DNA of 53,275 bases from Planctomycetaceae bacterium (GCA_009778035.1 WRKP01000014.1:1-53275); one strand, 5' to 3'. Positions 9,301-16,837 are shown, numbered from the stretch's first letter. A program made the numbers and translations. Notes: generated by a model not told the origin, from the letters alone.

Positions 9301-10719
9301 TTACTTCGCAATTTCCCGAACGGCAGCGGTTAATACATCAACTTCGCCAAACGTATTGTAGAACGCAAATGCCGGACGAACCGTCGACTCCACCCCGAAA
9401 CGACGCAAAATCGGCTGCGCACAATGATGGCCCGAACGCACCGCGATGCCATAGTCCGCAAGGTACTTCGCAACCTGCTCCGTACTCAAACCATCCAAGA
9501 TGAAGGACAATGCACTCGTCTTTTCAGTCGCCGTTCCAATAAAATGCAAGCCGTTTATGCCGCCCAACTCCCGCGACGCATAATCCAATAATTCATGCTC
9601 ATACGCATTGATATTCGACAAGCCGATTCGCGAAACATAATCCAATGCCGTTCCCAAACCCACCGCATCCGCTATGCTGCCCGTCCCCGCCTCAAATTTG
9701 CTCGGGGCCGTATTGTATACCGTGCGTTCAAACGTAACATCCTGGATCATATTGCCGCCGCCCTGATAAGGCAACGCTTCTTCCAGCGCATCCGCCTTGC
9801 CGTAGACGACGCCAATTCCCGTCGGTGCAAAAATTTTGTGTCCTGAAAACACAAAATAATCCGCATCCAATTCCGTAACATTGACCGGAATATGCGCTAC
9901 GGACTGCGCCCCATCCACGAGAATTCGCACCCCATGATTATGGGCAATCTGCACCAATTCATGAACCGGCGTAATCGTCCCCAACGCATTGGAAACGTGC
10001 GTTACCGAAGCGAATCGTGTACGCGGCCCAAACAGCCGGGCATATTCGGACAGAATAATCTGGCCGGTATCATCAACCGGGGCAACGCGAATCAGCGCGC
10101 CCGTCTCTTGAGCGAGCATCTGCCACGGGACAATGTTCGCGTGATGCTCCAACAACGTCAAGACAATTTCGTCGCCGGGATTGAGCAACGGCTTGACGTA
10201 ACTGTATGCAACAAGGTTAATGCCTTCGGTTGTTCCGCGAACAAAGACGATATTATCCTTGGACGGGGCGCCCAAAAAATCCGCCGTGGTTTGCCGAGCG
10301 GCTTCGTAGGCATCGGTTGACCGAGCGGCCAATTCGTGTGCCCCTCGATGCACATTGGAGTTTTCATTCTCGTAATAATACGAAATACGGTCGATAACCT
10401 GCTGCGGTTTTTGCGTGGTCGCTCCGTTATCGAGCCAAATCAGTTGCTTGCCGTTGCTCAACTTCGTATTGAGTATCGGAAAATCAGCCCGAAATCGGTT
10501 GACGTCGAATGCCCCCGCCGACGCGCCGGGTATTACGGTGCTGGTTTGCGGAACGACGGCAGGCGAGTATGCCTCGCTGGCATCCTGGTATGGGCGAGTC
10601 GCCGCCGCCGCGGCCGACGCGGCTGACGTATTGACCTGCTGGAATTCTGGAAAGTAGGAAAGTGCCCAGGCTTCCAGTTCCCGCGGGTCGGGTAGGTTGT
10701 AATTATTTGCTGTGATCAT
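9301..10719 (-). CDS. cysteine desulfurase, predicted encapsulin cargo
   Basis: 472 residues. It is a SufS-type (class II) PLP enzyme that removes sulfur from cysteine as an enzyme-bound persulfide, releasing alanine. The PLP lysine is K295 in SGHKIFAPTGIG and the persulfide-forming cysteine is C433 in RSGHHCAQP. About 73 extra residues (LPDPRELEAWALSYFPEF, then an Ala/Ser/Pro-rich low-complexity stretch) precede the catalytic fold, which begins near FDVNRFRADFPIL. Such disordered N-terminal extensions are characteristic of desulfurases packaged in Family 2A encapsulins and direct loading into the shell. The shell gene is directly upstream with an 80-bp gap on the same strand. The RBS is GGAA. 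The cargo role is inferred from family, extension and neighbour. Confidence 0.93.
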   Translation of the reverse strand: MITANNYNLPDPRELEAWALSYFPEFQQVNTSAASAAAAATRPYQDASEAYSPAVVPQTSTVIPGASAGAFDVNRFRADFPILNTKLSNGKQLIWLDNGATTQKPQQVIDRISYYYENENSNVHRGAHELAARSTDAYEAARQTTADFLGAPSKDNIVFVRGTTEGINLVAYSYVKPLLNPGDEIVLTLLEHHANIVPWQMLAQETGALIRVAPVDDTGQIILSEYARLFGPRTRFASVTHVSNALGTITPVHELVQIAHNHGVRILVDGAQSVAHIPVNVTELDADYFVFSGHKIFAPTGIGVVYGKADALEEALPYQGGGNMIQDVTFERTVYNTAPSKFEAGTGSIADAVGLGTALDYVSRIGLSNINAYEHELLDYASRELGGINGLHFIGTATEKTSALSFILDGLSTEQVAKYLADYGIAVRSGHHCAQPILRRFGVESTVRPAFAFYNTFGEVDVLTAAVREIAK

Positions 10720-10756
10720 AATAGTATTCCTTTATGTTGTTGTTTTGAGAGCCGCA

Positions 10757-10782
10757 TCGCCTGCAACGCGCGTCGCAGGCGA
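10757..10782. other. intercistronic hairpin between shell and cargo genes
   Basis: A perfect 8-bp stem TCGCCTGC / GCAGGCGA with a 10-base loop lies in the 80-bp gap between the encapsulin stop and the desulfurase start. No U-tract follows on the minus strand, so it is not a classic terminator. It could slow 3' decay of the shell transcript or dampen read-through. A related sequence occurs near 15648. Confidence 0.6.
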
Positions 10783-10798
10783 CTCTGCTCACATTGCC

Positions 10799-11779
10799 TT
10801 ATCGCCCTTGTTTCGCATAGTCAAAGTATTCGCCGACGTCGACATCCTCGAGCACGGCAATCGCATCGTCCGCAAGGATCGCTACCGAACAGTAGAGCGA
10901 TAACAGATACGACGCAAGGCCTTTGTTGTCAACGCCCCTAAATCGGACGGACAGGCCACGCGACTGCTCATTTTGCAGGCCGGTTTGATACAATCCAACG
11001 ACACCGCGTTTCGCTTCACCGGTTCGGATCAGCAAAATGTTGGTTTTCCCGCCTTGTCCTTTGGGATTTTTCACGCCGTCAACGAGCAACTTGTCGGTCG
11101 GTATCAGGGGAATGCCTCGCCAAAGCATGAACGTTCCGCCGTAAATCGACGCAGTAACCGGGGGGACGCCCCGACGGGTGCATTCTCTCGCAAATGCCGC
11201 GATCGCTCGGGGATGCGCCAAAAAGAACGAAGGCTCCTTCCAAACTTTGGAAATCAGTTCATCAAGGTCATCCGGCGTCGGAGCACCGTCAAGGGGCGTG
11301 ATACGCTGGCTGTCCGCTATGTTTTTGAGCAAACCGTAATCATCGTTGTTCACGATTTGGCTTTCTTGGCGTTCTTTAAGGCTTTCGATGGCCAAATGGA
11401 GTTGCTCTTTGGTTTGGTCGAATGGTGATGCAAACACGTCGGCCACGGCGGTGTCGATATTGATGATGGTCGCAATCGAATTGAGAACATATTCCCTCGG
11501 CTTTTGCTCATATTCGACGTAGCCGTCCGGTATGGCACTTTTCTTCGCACTGGGGCAGGCGGAGCATTGTTCGGTAGAGCACATATAGCACAAAACGTCG
11601 CGGGGAGCATCGCCATCGACGACTTTGTTGACTCGGTAGATTCCTGATTCCAGTCCTTTGAATTCGAGGAATCGGGTGAGCCATCGGGGGGTGAGGGAGC
11701 CGAATTGCGGCGGCGTCTTGATGACGTCGGCTAATTGATAGGCTTGGGATTTGTTTAGGGCATTTAGTTCATTCGACAT
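10799..11779 (-). CDS. Family 2A encapsulin shell protein (SrpI-like)
   Basis: 326 residues from ATG 11779, preceded by TTGGAG; the longer frame would need a TTG start. It has the HK97-type capsid protein fold of Family 2A encapsulins, which self-assemble into icosahedral nanocompartments around cysteine desulfurase. Recognisable family segments: TPRWLTRFLEFKGLESGIYR, NPREYLLS-like KPREYVLNSIATIINID, QLHLAIESLKERQESQI, GAPTPDDLDELISKVWKEP, FFLAHPRAIAAFARECTRRG, GIPLIPTDKLLV, VGLYQTGLQNEQSRGLSVRF and SLYCSVAILADDAIAVLEDV. Between the N-arm and YVEYEQKPREY it carries C64-x2-C67-x4-C72-x2-C75, probably in the E-loop, a Cys cluster not present in the SrpI sequence as I recall it. The desulfurase cargo gene follows downstream. 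Confidence 0.95.
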   Translation of the reverse strand: MSNELNALNKSQAYQLADVIKTPPQFGSLTPRWLTRFLEFKGLESGIYRVNKVVDGDAPRDVLCYMCSTEQCSACPSAKKSAIPDGYVEYEQKPREYVLNSIATIINIDTAVADVFASPFDQTKEQLHLAIESLKERQESQIVNNDDYGLLKNIADSQRITPLDGAPTPDDLDELISKVWKEPSFFLAHPRAIAAFARECTRRGVPPVTASIYGGTFMLWRGIPLIPTDKLLVDGVKNPKGQGGKTNILLIRTGEAKRGVVGLYQTGLQNEQSRGLSVRFRGVDNKGLASYLLSLYCSVAILADDAIAVLEDVDVGEYFDYAKQGR

Positions 11780-11804
11780 TCTATGAGTCTCCAAGGATTC
11801 TTAG

Positions 11805-11842
11805 GTGCGGTACGCACGACAGTAAACTGACCGCAAGGCGGT
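11805..11842 (-). promoter_or_regulatory. two mini-hairpins in the encapsulin mRNA leader
   Basis: Two perfect small hairpins lie between the proposed promoter and the encapsulin RBS: GTGCG-GTA-CGCAC at 11805-11817 and ACCGC-AAG-GCGGT at 11830-11842. They may stabilise the 5' end or be protein-binding sites. Confidence 0.45.
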
Positions 11843-11849
11843 ATGGCAC

Positions 11850-11878
11850 ATTATACAGCAACTCCCGTGCCAGTAAAA
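11850..11878 (-). promoter_or_regulatory. candidate promoter of the encapsulin operon
   Basis: On the minus strand a perfect TATAAT (complement of 11850-11855) is spaced 17 bases from TTTTAC (complement of 11873-11878). The start site would be about 65-70 bases before the ATG. The -35 match is weak. Confidence 0.5.
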
Positions 11879-11893
11879 CTGCGGTTGGCAGAG

Positions 11894-11940
11894 CCCGTGG
11901 CCGGTTGCATCGGCGTAGCCGACTAGAGGCCGGAATGACA
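11894..11940. repeat. family 2 repeat fragment
   Basis: Contains GCATCGGCGTAGCCGACTAGAGGC, matching the right part of the fuller copy at 19060-19120 (CGTCGGCGTAGCCGACTGGAGGC). The CCGCCGGGCGG part is missing. The rest of the roughly 320-base gap between the encapsulin and the next gene holds the promoters listed and nothing else recognisable. Confidence 0.6.
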
Positions 11941-12062
11941 ATTTCCGAACAGGCATAATGCGGATTCTTATTCACACATTCCGTATCATAGCACGGCAAG
12001 CCAGAAAATAGCACGGCACTATGAAATATCCCGGTATTTCCCATAAAATTTTAAATTTTCTG

Positions 12063-12091
12063 TTGATTTTCTCGTCCGTTGTCGATATAAT
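12063..12091 (+). promoter_or_regulatory. sigma70-like promoter, near-leaderless
   Basis: TTGATT at 12063-12068, a 17-base spacer and a perfect TATAAT at 12086-12091. The start codon of the next gene is at 12101, only 10 bases after the -10 box, and no Shine-Dalgarno sequence is present, so the mRNA may begin at or a few bases before the ATG. Confidence 0.75.
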
Positions 12092-12100
12092 AGTAGCGTA

Positions 12101-12487
12101 ATGAGAAACATTTTTCGGCACATCACTGCGTATACCATCGTGCTTGCAATGCTGTTTAGCATTGCAGCGCCGTTTGCGTTCTGCCAGTGTGCGGGTTGCC
12201 CTTGCGAAACATCCTGCTGTTCGTTGCCGAACGAAAAAGAATCAGATACGCGGCTAAAAAGCCCTTGTTCCAATAATTGTTGCGATATTCATCAAGACAA
12301 TAACGCCCTGCTGACGGCAATTTTGCTGTTGGACAGGTCGAATGCAAAGCCGGTGGGAGAGGCTGTTTCAGCGTCTCACGGCGGCTTTGCAAATACATAT
12401 ATTGTATCGCTCCGTTCTGATTGCCGTAGAGCATCGTTGTACGCGAGCGTTCCATTGCATCTTTCGCTCTGCGTTCTCTTGAATTAG
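12101..12487 (+). CDS. small exported Cys-rich protein
   Basis: 128 residues, family not recognised. The N-terminus has a typical signal sequence (about 1-27, ending SIAAPFAFC). It is followed by a cysteine-dense segment C28-Q-C-x2-C-x-C-x3-CC and later CSNNCC; 11 cysteines in all. The clear promoter just upstream supports expression. A lipoprotein-type reading is possible because a Cys follows the hydrophobic core, but the lipobox is not canonical. Pairing with the much more Cys-rich exported protein downstream suggests metal or thiol handling outside the cytoplasm; this is inference. The C-terminal third is less convincing and runs up to the edge of a repeat, so the end may have been altered. 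Confidence 0.6.
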   Translation: MRNIFRHITAYTIVLAMLFSIAAPFAFCQCAGCPCETSCCSLPNEKESDTRLKSPCSNNCCDIHQDNNALLTAILLLDRSNAKPVGEAVSASHGGFANTYIVSLRSDCRRASLYASVPLHLSLCVLLN

Positions 12488-12632
12488 AGCATTTCGCGAA
12501 TTGGAGTGGACTCATTCTCGTCATTCCAGCGCAAGCCGGAATCCAAAGGGATGGGTCGCGCGCCGCTCGACTGGATGTCGGCCTATGCCGAAATAGCGAA
12601 AAAATGTCCGGGGCAGTTTGCAATACGCTCTA
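12486..12632. repeat. composite palindromic repeat, family 1
   Basis: Outer arms AGAGCATTTCGCGAATT and CAGTTTGCAATACGCTCTA enclose an ATTCCAGCGCAAGCCGGAATCCA half core. The right half of the core is degenerate. The repeat abuts the preceding stop codon. Confidence 0.75.
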
Positions 12633-12646
12633 ACATGCCCTACTAA
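12618..12646 (+). promoter_or_regulatory. weak candidate promoter overlapping a repeat arm
   Basis: TTGCAA at 12618-12623, inside the right arm of the repeat, is 17 bases from TACTAA at 12641-12646. It would give a leader of about 37 bases for the Cys-rich gene. Confidence 0.35.
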
Positions 12647-12689
12647 CCTTTTACCAAAAACAAACATTAACCCATAAAGGAACTTTACC

Positions 12690-13133
12690 ATGACGAAAAA
12701 TCACAAAATCATTCTCGGATTTGCGGCCGTATTGGCCCTCGTTTCACTGACCGCCGTCTTCGCCCTCAATGCCAACAACGGCAACACTTGCGAAATCGGC
12801 AAGGCAAAATCTTGCTGTGCCGATAAGGTTGCCAAACCAAAGGCCGACCTGCCCAAAGCCGGTTGCGGCACCAGCAGCAAATGCGCTCCCGCCGCTTGCC
12901 CCGCTCCTTGCGATGCCCCGTGCAAAGCAGCCTGCGGAAATAATTGCGGATGCTGCGGAGACTGCTCGACCGAAGCCTGCGAATGCACGGATTGTCTGTG
13001 CAAGGGTTGCAGTAAAACGGCAGGCTGTTGCTGCGATGCCGATGCGTGCCAATGCTGCGAAGCATGCTGCACGGACGGTGTTTGCACCTGCGGCGATGCG
13101 TGCCAGTGCTGCGGTTGCTGCTGCACAGAGTAG
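12690..13133 (+). CDS. exported metallothionein-like Cys-rich protein
   Basis: 147 residues, 34 of them cysteine (about 23%). The RBS AAAGGAA is well placed. Residues 1 to about 26 form a signal peptide or membrane anchor (HKIILGFAAVLALVSLTAVFA). The mature part has a short Lys/Ala/Pro linker (residues about 40-60) and then dense CC, CXC and CCC clusters, including two ADACQCC/GDACQCC units, and ends in GCCCTE. The composition resembles metallothioneins but the protein is exported, and no known metallothionein family can be named. It lies between the encapsulin locus and cysK, so a link to cysteine sulfur or metal storage is plausible but unproven. A hairpin follows the stop. Confidence 0.8.
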   Translation: MTKNHKIILGFAAVLALVSLTAVFALNANNGNTCEIGKAKSCCADKVAKPKADLPKAGCGTSSKCAPAACPAPCDAPCKAACGNNCGCCGDCSTEACECTDCLCKGCSKTAGCCCDADACQCCEACCTDGVCTCGDACQCCGCCCTE

Positions 13134-13154
13134 AGGATACTGCGGCAATCAATT

Positions 13155-13195
13155 AGAGCCGCAAGTCAGAGTCGCGACCGGAAGGCCGCGGCTCT
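13155..13195 (+). terminator. hairpin after the Cys-rich gene
   Basis: Perfect 8-bp arms AGAGCCGC / GCGGCTCT 22 bases after the stop, with the palindrome GTCGCGAC in the loop. Only a short T-run follows, so termination strength is uncertain. Confidence 0.5.
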
Positions 13196-13206
13196 GATTT
13201 GTCCCT

Positions 13207-13356
13207 AGAGCGTATCCCAAATTGCTCTGGACAGAAAAGCTGTCATTCCGGCGAAAGCCGGAATCCAGACATTGCGTGTGATGCCGATTCCTCTGGATTC
13301 CGGCTTTCGCCGGAATGACGAAAAAATGTCCAGCGCAATTTGAAACTCGCTTAAAC
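13207..13356. repeat. composite palindromic repeat, family 1, best-preserved copy
   Basis: Outer arms AGAGCGTATCCCAAATTGC and GCAATTTGAAACTCGCTT, then CTGGACA / TGTCCAG, then the inner pair TGTCATTCCGGCGAAAGCCG and its near-exact inverse CGGCTTTCGCCGGAATGACG. Each core half is itself palindromic. It separates the Cys-rich gene from cysK, which converge on it. Confidence 0.9.
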
Positions 13357-13357
13357 A

Positions 13358-14293
13358 CTACAATTCCTGAAACAGCGGCGTCGAAAGGTATCGTTCGCCG
13401 CTGCTGGCCGCCACGGTAACGATTGTCTTGCCCTTGTTTTCCGGCAATGCGGCTAATCGAGCAGCGACGGCAACGTTCGCCCCGCTGCTGATTCCGGCCA
13501 GAATCCCTTCCTCTTTTGCCAAGCGGCGTGCCCAGGTGAAGGCGTCTTCCGTTGTTACCGTCTCGACGCCGTCAAGAAGGCCTGTATCCAGGTTTTTCGG
13601 CACAAATCCGGCCCCAATCCCCTGAATTTTGTGCGGGCCGGCCTTGCCTGTCGAAATGACCGGCGAATCGGCTGGTTCCACGGCATACGCCTTAATCGCC
13701 TTGTTTTGGCTGCGTAGATGCCGCGTAACCCCGGTCATCGTGCCGCCGGTTCCGACGCCAGCGAGGAAAATATCGACATTACCTTTCGTATCTTCCCAAA
13801 TTTCCGGGCCGGTCGTTGTTTCGTGAATTGCCGGATTCGACGGATTTTCAAATTGCTGCGGAATCCAGGCATTCGGGTTTTCCGCGGCCAATTCGTATGC
13901 TTTTTCGATGGCTCCTTTCATCCCGAATTGTCCGGGCGTCAGGACGAGATTTGCTCCAAGTGCTGTCAGCAGGTGTCGGCGTTCGACGCTCATGGTCTCC
14001 GGCATGACGAGGGTCAGTTTGAGTCCTTTTGCCGCGGCGACGAAGGCCAGAGCGACGCCGGTATTGCCGCTGGTTGGTTCGACGATTTCGGTATGGGGAG
14101 TAAGGATTTCCGCATTGAGAGCGGCTTCGATCATCGCTCTACCGATACGGTCTTTGACGCTGGAGAGCGGATTGAAGAATTCCAGTTTGAGGAAAACGGT
14201 TGCGTGTTCTTGCGGGATGATTCGTCCTAGTCGGACGAGTGGCGTATCGAAGGTTGTTTGGATGATGTTATCATAGGTACGGTTTCTGCTCAT
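13358..14293 (-). CDS. cysK: cysteine synthase (O-acetylserine sulfhydrylase)
   Basis: 311 residues from ATG 14293, preceded by AAAGGA; the upstream in-frame extension is not family-like. A PLP enzyme of fold type II that makes cysteine from O-acetylserine and sulfide. The PLP lysine is K47 in [11 protein letters not shown]. The TSGNTGVAL substrate loop, the GTGGTMTGV phosphate-binding loop and the [11 protein letters not shown]-terminal motif are all intact, and the length is typical. It provides the substrate for the desulfurase encoded about 3 kb away. Whether it is specifically CysK or a close paralogue such as CysM cannot be settled by eye. It converges on the Cys-rich gene. Confidence 0.93.
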   Translation of the reverse strand: MSRNRTYDNIIQTTFDTPLVRLGRIIPQEHATVFLKLEFFNPLSSVKDRIGRAMIEAALNAEILTPHTEIVEPTSGNTGVALAFVAAAKGLKLTLVMPETMSVERRHLLTALGANLVLTPGQFGMKGAIEKAYELAAENPNAWIPQQFENPSNPAIHETTTGPEIWEDTKGNVDIFLAGVGTGGTMTGVTRHLRSQNKAIKAYAVEPADSPVISTGKAGPHKIQGIGAGFVPKNLDTGLLDGVETVTTEDAFTWARRLAKEEGILAGISSGANVAVAARLAALPENKGKTIVTVAASSGERYLSTPLFQEL

Positions 14294-14387
14294 GTTTTGT
14301 TCCTTTCTTGAGTAAGAGCGTGAAAGCCAAGTATAATGGCGGTATGGAAAAAAGTAAAGCAATTCCCGTGCCAAAGGCGATTGTTCT

Positions 14388-14462
14388 CGTCATTCCGGCG
14401 CAAGCCGGGAACCAGAGGAATCGGCATCGCACGCAATCGTCATCCTGCACGGGGAGCAAACG
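14388..14462. repeat. partial family 1 repeat
   Basis: CGTCATTCCGGCGCAAGCCG followed by GGAACCAGAGGAATCGGCATCGCA, the left half of the family 1 core; the right half has been lost. Confidence 0.6.
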
Positions 14463-14465
14463 TCC

Positions 14466-14700
14466 AGCGGCCGAGTTCGGCGAAATCTTTGGGAATTACT
14501 CCTTTGCTCCAAACGGGATCCTCCTCGCTCCGGAATGCCCCTTATCGGCAAAACACATCCAATTCTATCTGGACGAATTTTCATTCCGGCTCAACGAAGA
14601 AAACTACAAAAGCGACACGGTAGATAGAATGGAATCGCTGGTACGAGGCGTGGTTGGGAAGCGATTGACGCACAAGATGTTGCATCTCGGAATTCAATGA
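14466..14700 (+). pseudogene. C-terminal remnant of an IS1595 (ISXO2-like) transposase
   Basis: The frame encodes AKHIQFYLDEFSFRLNEENY and then DTVDRMESLVRGVVGKRLTH, the typical end of ISXO2-like transposases. The N-terminal zinc finger and catalytic DDE core are missing and the frame runs back into a family 1 repeat. Not a functional gene. Confidence 0.7.
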
Positions 14701-15424
14701 AAATCTATTAACGGGATTGTTGTTTTCGCCCCTCTGTTCCTCTAAACTCTTTATCACAAAAGATATTATGCAAAATCCAGGTCTTTATGGCAGTGTATGG
14801 CGGGTTAGAGGAAACTATGGCAAAACAATGGGGATTTCAGTGTCAGTGCGATCCAAACTTTGACAACGAGTGCCGGAAAGTGTCAGTTTTCCTCTCCCAT
14901 ATTTTCTCACCTGCCGTTTCACGCCTAAAAAGCCATTACATACCTGAAAATACGGCACCAAACCACTTGTCTCGCCGGTTGTGAAATCCCTATTTACTCC
15001 ATTTTACCGTCCATTCCAGTGATTCCATTGCCAACAGATCCTTTGGAAACGTTGAAGCATAAATTTATTCTACTTTGCTTTTTCCAGCGAATAGTAATTC
15101 TACTTGCAGCTCGGGAAGCAATGGTCATCTACTTGCATTTTGCGACGCTGCTCTATATACACCGTCTTCAATACTGTAATGTGCAAGAAGAATACGTACA
15201 CCAACTGGAAGTCTTCACGAGCGATCTCATTGTGCTAGATGGATTTCGCTTTGCGGTCGAGTGCAAGTCGGTGAAGAAAGACGTTGATTTACTCGATCAG
15301 CCCGCATTGCTAGACAAGTTTTTATAACAGATGAAGGAGGATTCGGAGTCTATTGACAAATTACCGATGCTCTTCTGGAAATTAAGCAGCCGGATTTTTG
15401 GTTCAACGACAGCGGAGAACTGGA
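14701..15424. other. AT-rich decayed region
   Basis: No intact gene. A 102-codon open frame at 15019-15327 resembles no family I recognise, although its last part (DLIVLDGFRFAVECKSVKKD) looks like an old coding sequence. A 23-bp exact direct repeat occurs at 15070-15092 and 15481-15503. The hexamer CTACTT recurs at 15070, 15100 and 15129. Confidence 0.5.
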
Positions 15425-15615
15425 TGTATGATTGCAATGAAAAAAGTAGTTATAGGAAACAGCACGTTGTATTGCGGCGACTACTTTGCTTTTTCCAGCG
15501 AATCTACTTATCAAAGCCAACGCAGTGATCAGCGATCCGCCGTTCGAAATTACTGCTTGCGATTGGGTCGTAGCCTTGCATGATTTGGGAATCGAACCGG
15601 AGGCGAAGCGACTCG
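15425..15615 (+). pseudogene. remnant of a DNA methyltransferase N-terminus
   Basis: One frame encodes MKKVVIGNSTLYCGDYF and, after a frame change at about 15490, KANAVISDPPFEITACDW. This is the start of an N4/N6 DNA methyltransferase with a DPPF catalytic motif. The rest of the enzyme is gone. The 23-bp direct repeat lies across the break. Confidence 0.6.
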
Positions 15616-16025
15616 CAAACTACGTGTCATTAACGTCCTTCCGGCGCATGCCGCATCGTCTGCGACGCGCCAGTCTGCCAGCAGTATATAGAATACCATA
15701 TCTACTTGTTTTCTACTTACATCGAAAAAAGTGAAAATGAATCGGAAAACTGAAAGACCCGCGTTTGAGTGAGTCTCAACATTCTGCAGTGTCACTCGGG
15801 ACGACTCGCAATGCTACTTTTGTAAGTAGCATTGGACAGAATGAATATCGGCAATCAGTACCGAAACCGGCAACGTTGGGTGGTGTTGCGCCGTAGGACA
15901 TTTTTGATTAAAGCAGTGATCAACATGATGAACGTCTTAACACTTCTACTGCCATTTACTATGAAAAGTCTTTCCAACGGTAGCTAGCCGCTTTGTGTCT
16001 TCTTAATCATCCGTATTCAATTTTC
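15616..16025. other. decayed non-coding stretch
   Basis: No gene seen. A GC-rich element near 15648 resembles the hairpin between the encapsulin and desulfurase genes. A perfect hairpin CAATGCTACTT-TTGT-AAGTAGCATTG spans 15809-15834. Confidence 0.4.
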
Positions 16026-16837
16026 GAGAGTGTTGACATAAATATAGATATTATTATACTGTCCTAGTAATTCAGAACTTTTTATGGGAGATCACTTCAT
16101 GTTAGCCTGTAAAAAATGTGCCAGCCAACAGTTTGCAAAAAAATGGAATCGTTTTAGGAAAACAACGATACAAGTGCAAAGATTGCAACGCCACTTTCCG
16201 TGAAGGCGATAATCGCACCAATGAAAAAATCATCGCTAAAAAGGCACTCTGCATCCTTCTCTATGCCATGGCAAAAGGCTCGTTTCGCATGCTCGGAAAA
16301 ATCCTAAATGCCTATCGCACATTGGTTTACAGATGGATGAGAGAGTTCGGAACATCACTATCCGAACCGACGGTTTCTGAAGAAATCCAAGAAATGGAGT
16401 TTGATGAGATATGGCACTTTATCGGTCAAAAAAAGAAAACTTTGGCCAATTAAATGGACAGCGAAAGTAGTTGATAGTAGTAGAAGGCGAACCGTGGCCT
16501 GGGTGCTCGGCAATCGTGCTACTGCAACGTTCCAACGATTGTACGATAAGGTAAAACACTTGGCGGATTGCACATTTTACACGGACAAATGGGAGGCATT
16601 TGCGAAGGTATTGCTGGCGGAAAGGCATGTCATAGGCAAGGCTCATACGGCTTGTATTGAGCGAGACAATAGCAACACAAAATGTCGCTTAAATCGTTTT
16701 GTGCAAAGGGCTAAGGTCGTGTCGAAGTGTGAAAAGATGGTGGATTCTTCTTTACGAATTTGGCATGCTGTTACGACAAGCGAACTGTTGGAGAAATTGC
16801 AAGAAAAATTGATGGCTATATTTAGGTGAACACTCTC
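16026..16837 (+). mobile_element. IS1-family insertion sequence, 812 bp
   Basis: The ends are 18-bp inverted repeats with 16 matches: GAGAGTGTTGACATAAAT at 16026-16043 and the complement of ATTTAGGTGAACACTCTC at 16820-16837. Size and transposase match the IS1 family. The similarity may extend a few T/A bases outward. A clear target-site duplication was not found, though ATTCA occurs on both sides. Confidence 0.8.
16099..16829 (+). pseudogene. IS1-family transposase split by two +1 frame breaks
   Basis: Three frames must be joined. The zinc-finger start LACKKCASQQFA begins at ATG 16099. After an A7 run at 16137-16143 the protein continues as KNGIVLGKQRYKCKDCNATF and the helix-turn-helix region. 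After a second A7 run at 16428-16434 it continues as RKLWPIKW, VAWVLGNR, FYTDKWEAFAKVL, GKAHTACIERDNS and KVVSKCEKM, the DDE half. Removing one A from each run restores one continuous protein of about 240 residues. This is either decay, sequencing error in homopolymers, or slippage-dependent expression. The stop lies within the right inverted repeat. Confidence 0.75.

Noticed and set aside
12701-13197. Several long open frames opposite or shifted against the Cys-rich gene
   Set aside because: They arise from the TGC/TGT-rich composition of the real gene, have no RBS and resemble no family.
15809-15834. Hairpin CTACTT..AAGTAG considered as a Cas12a-type CRISPR repeat
   Set aside because: Only one hairpin, no array with regular spacers and no cas genes nearby.
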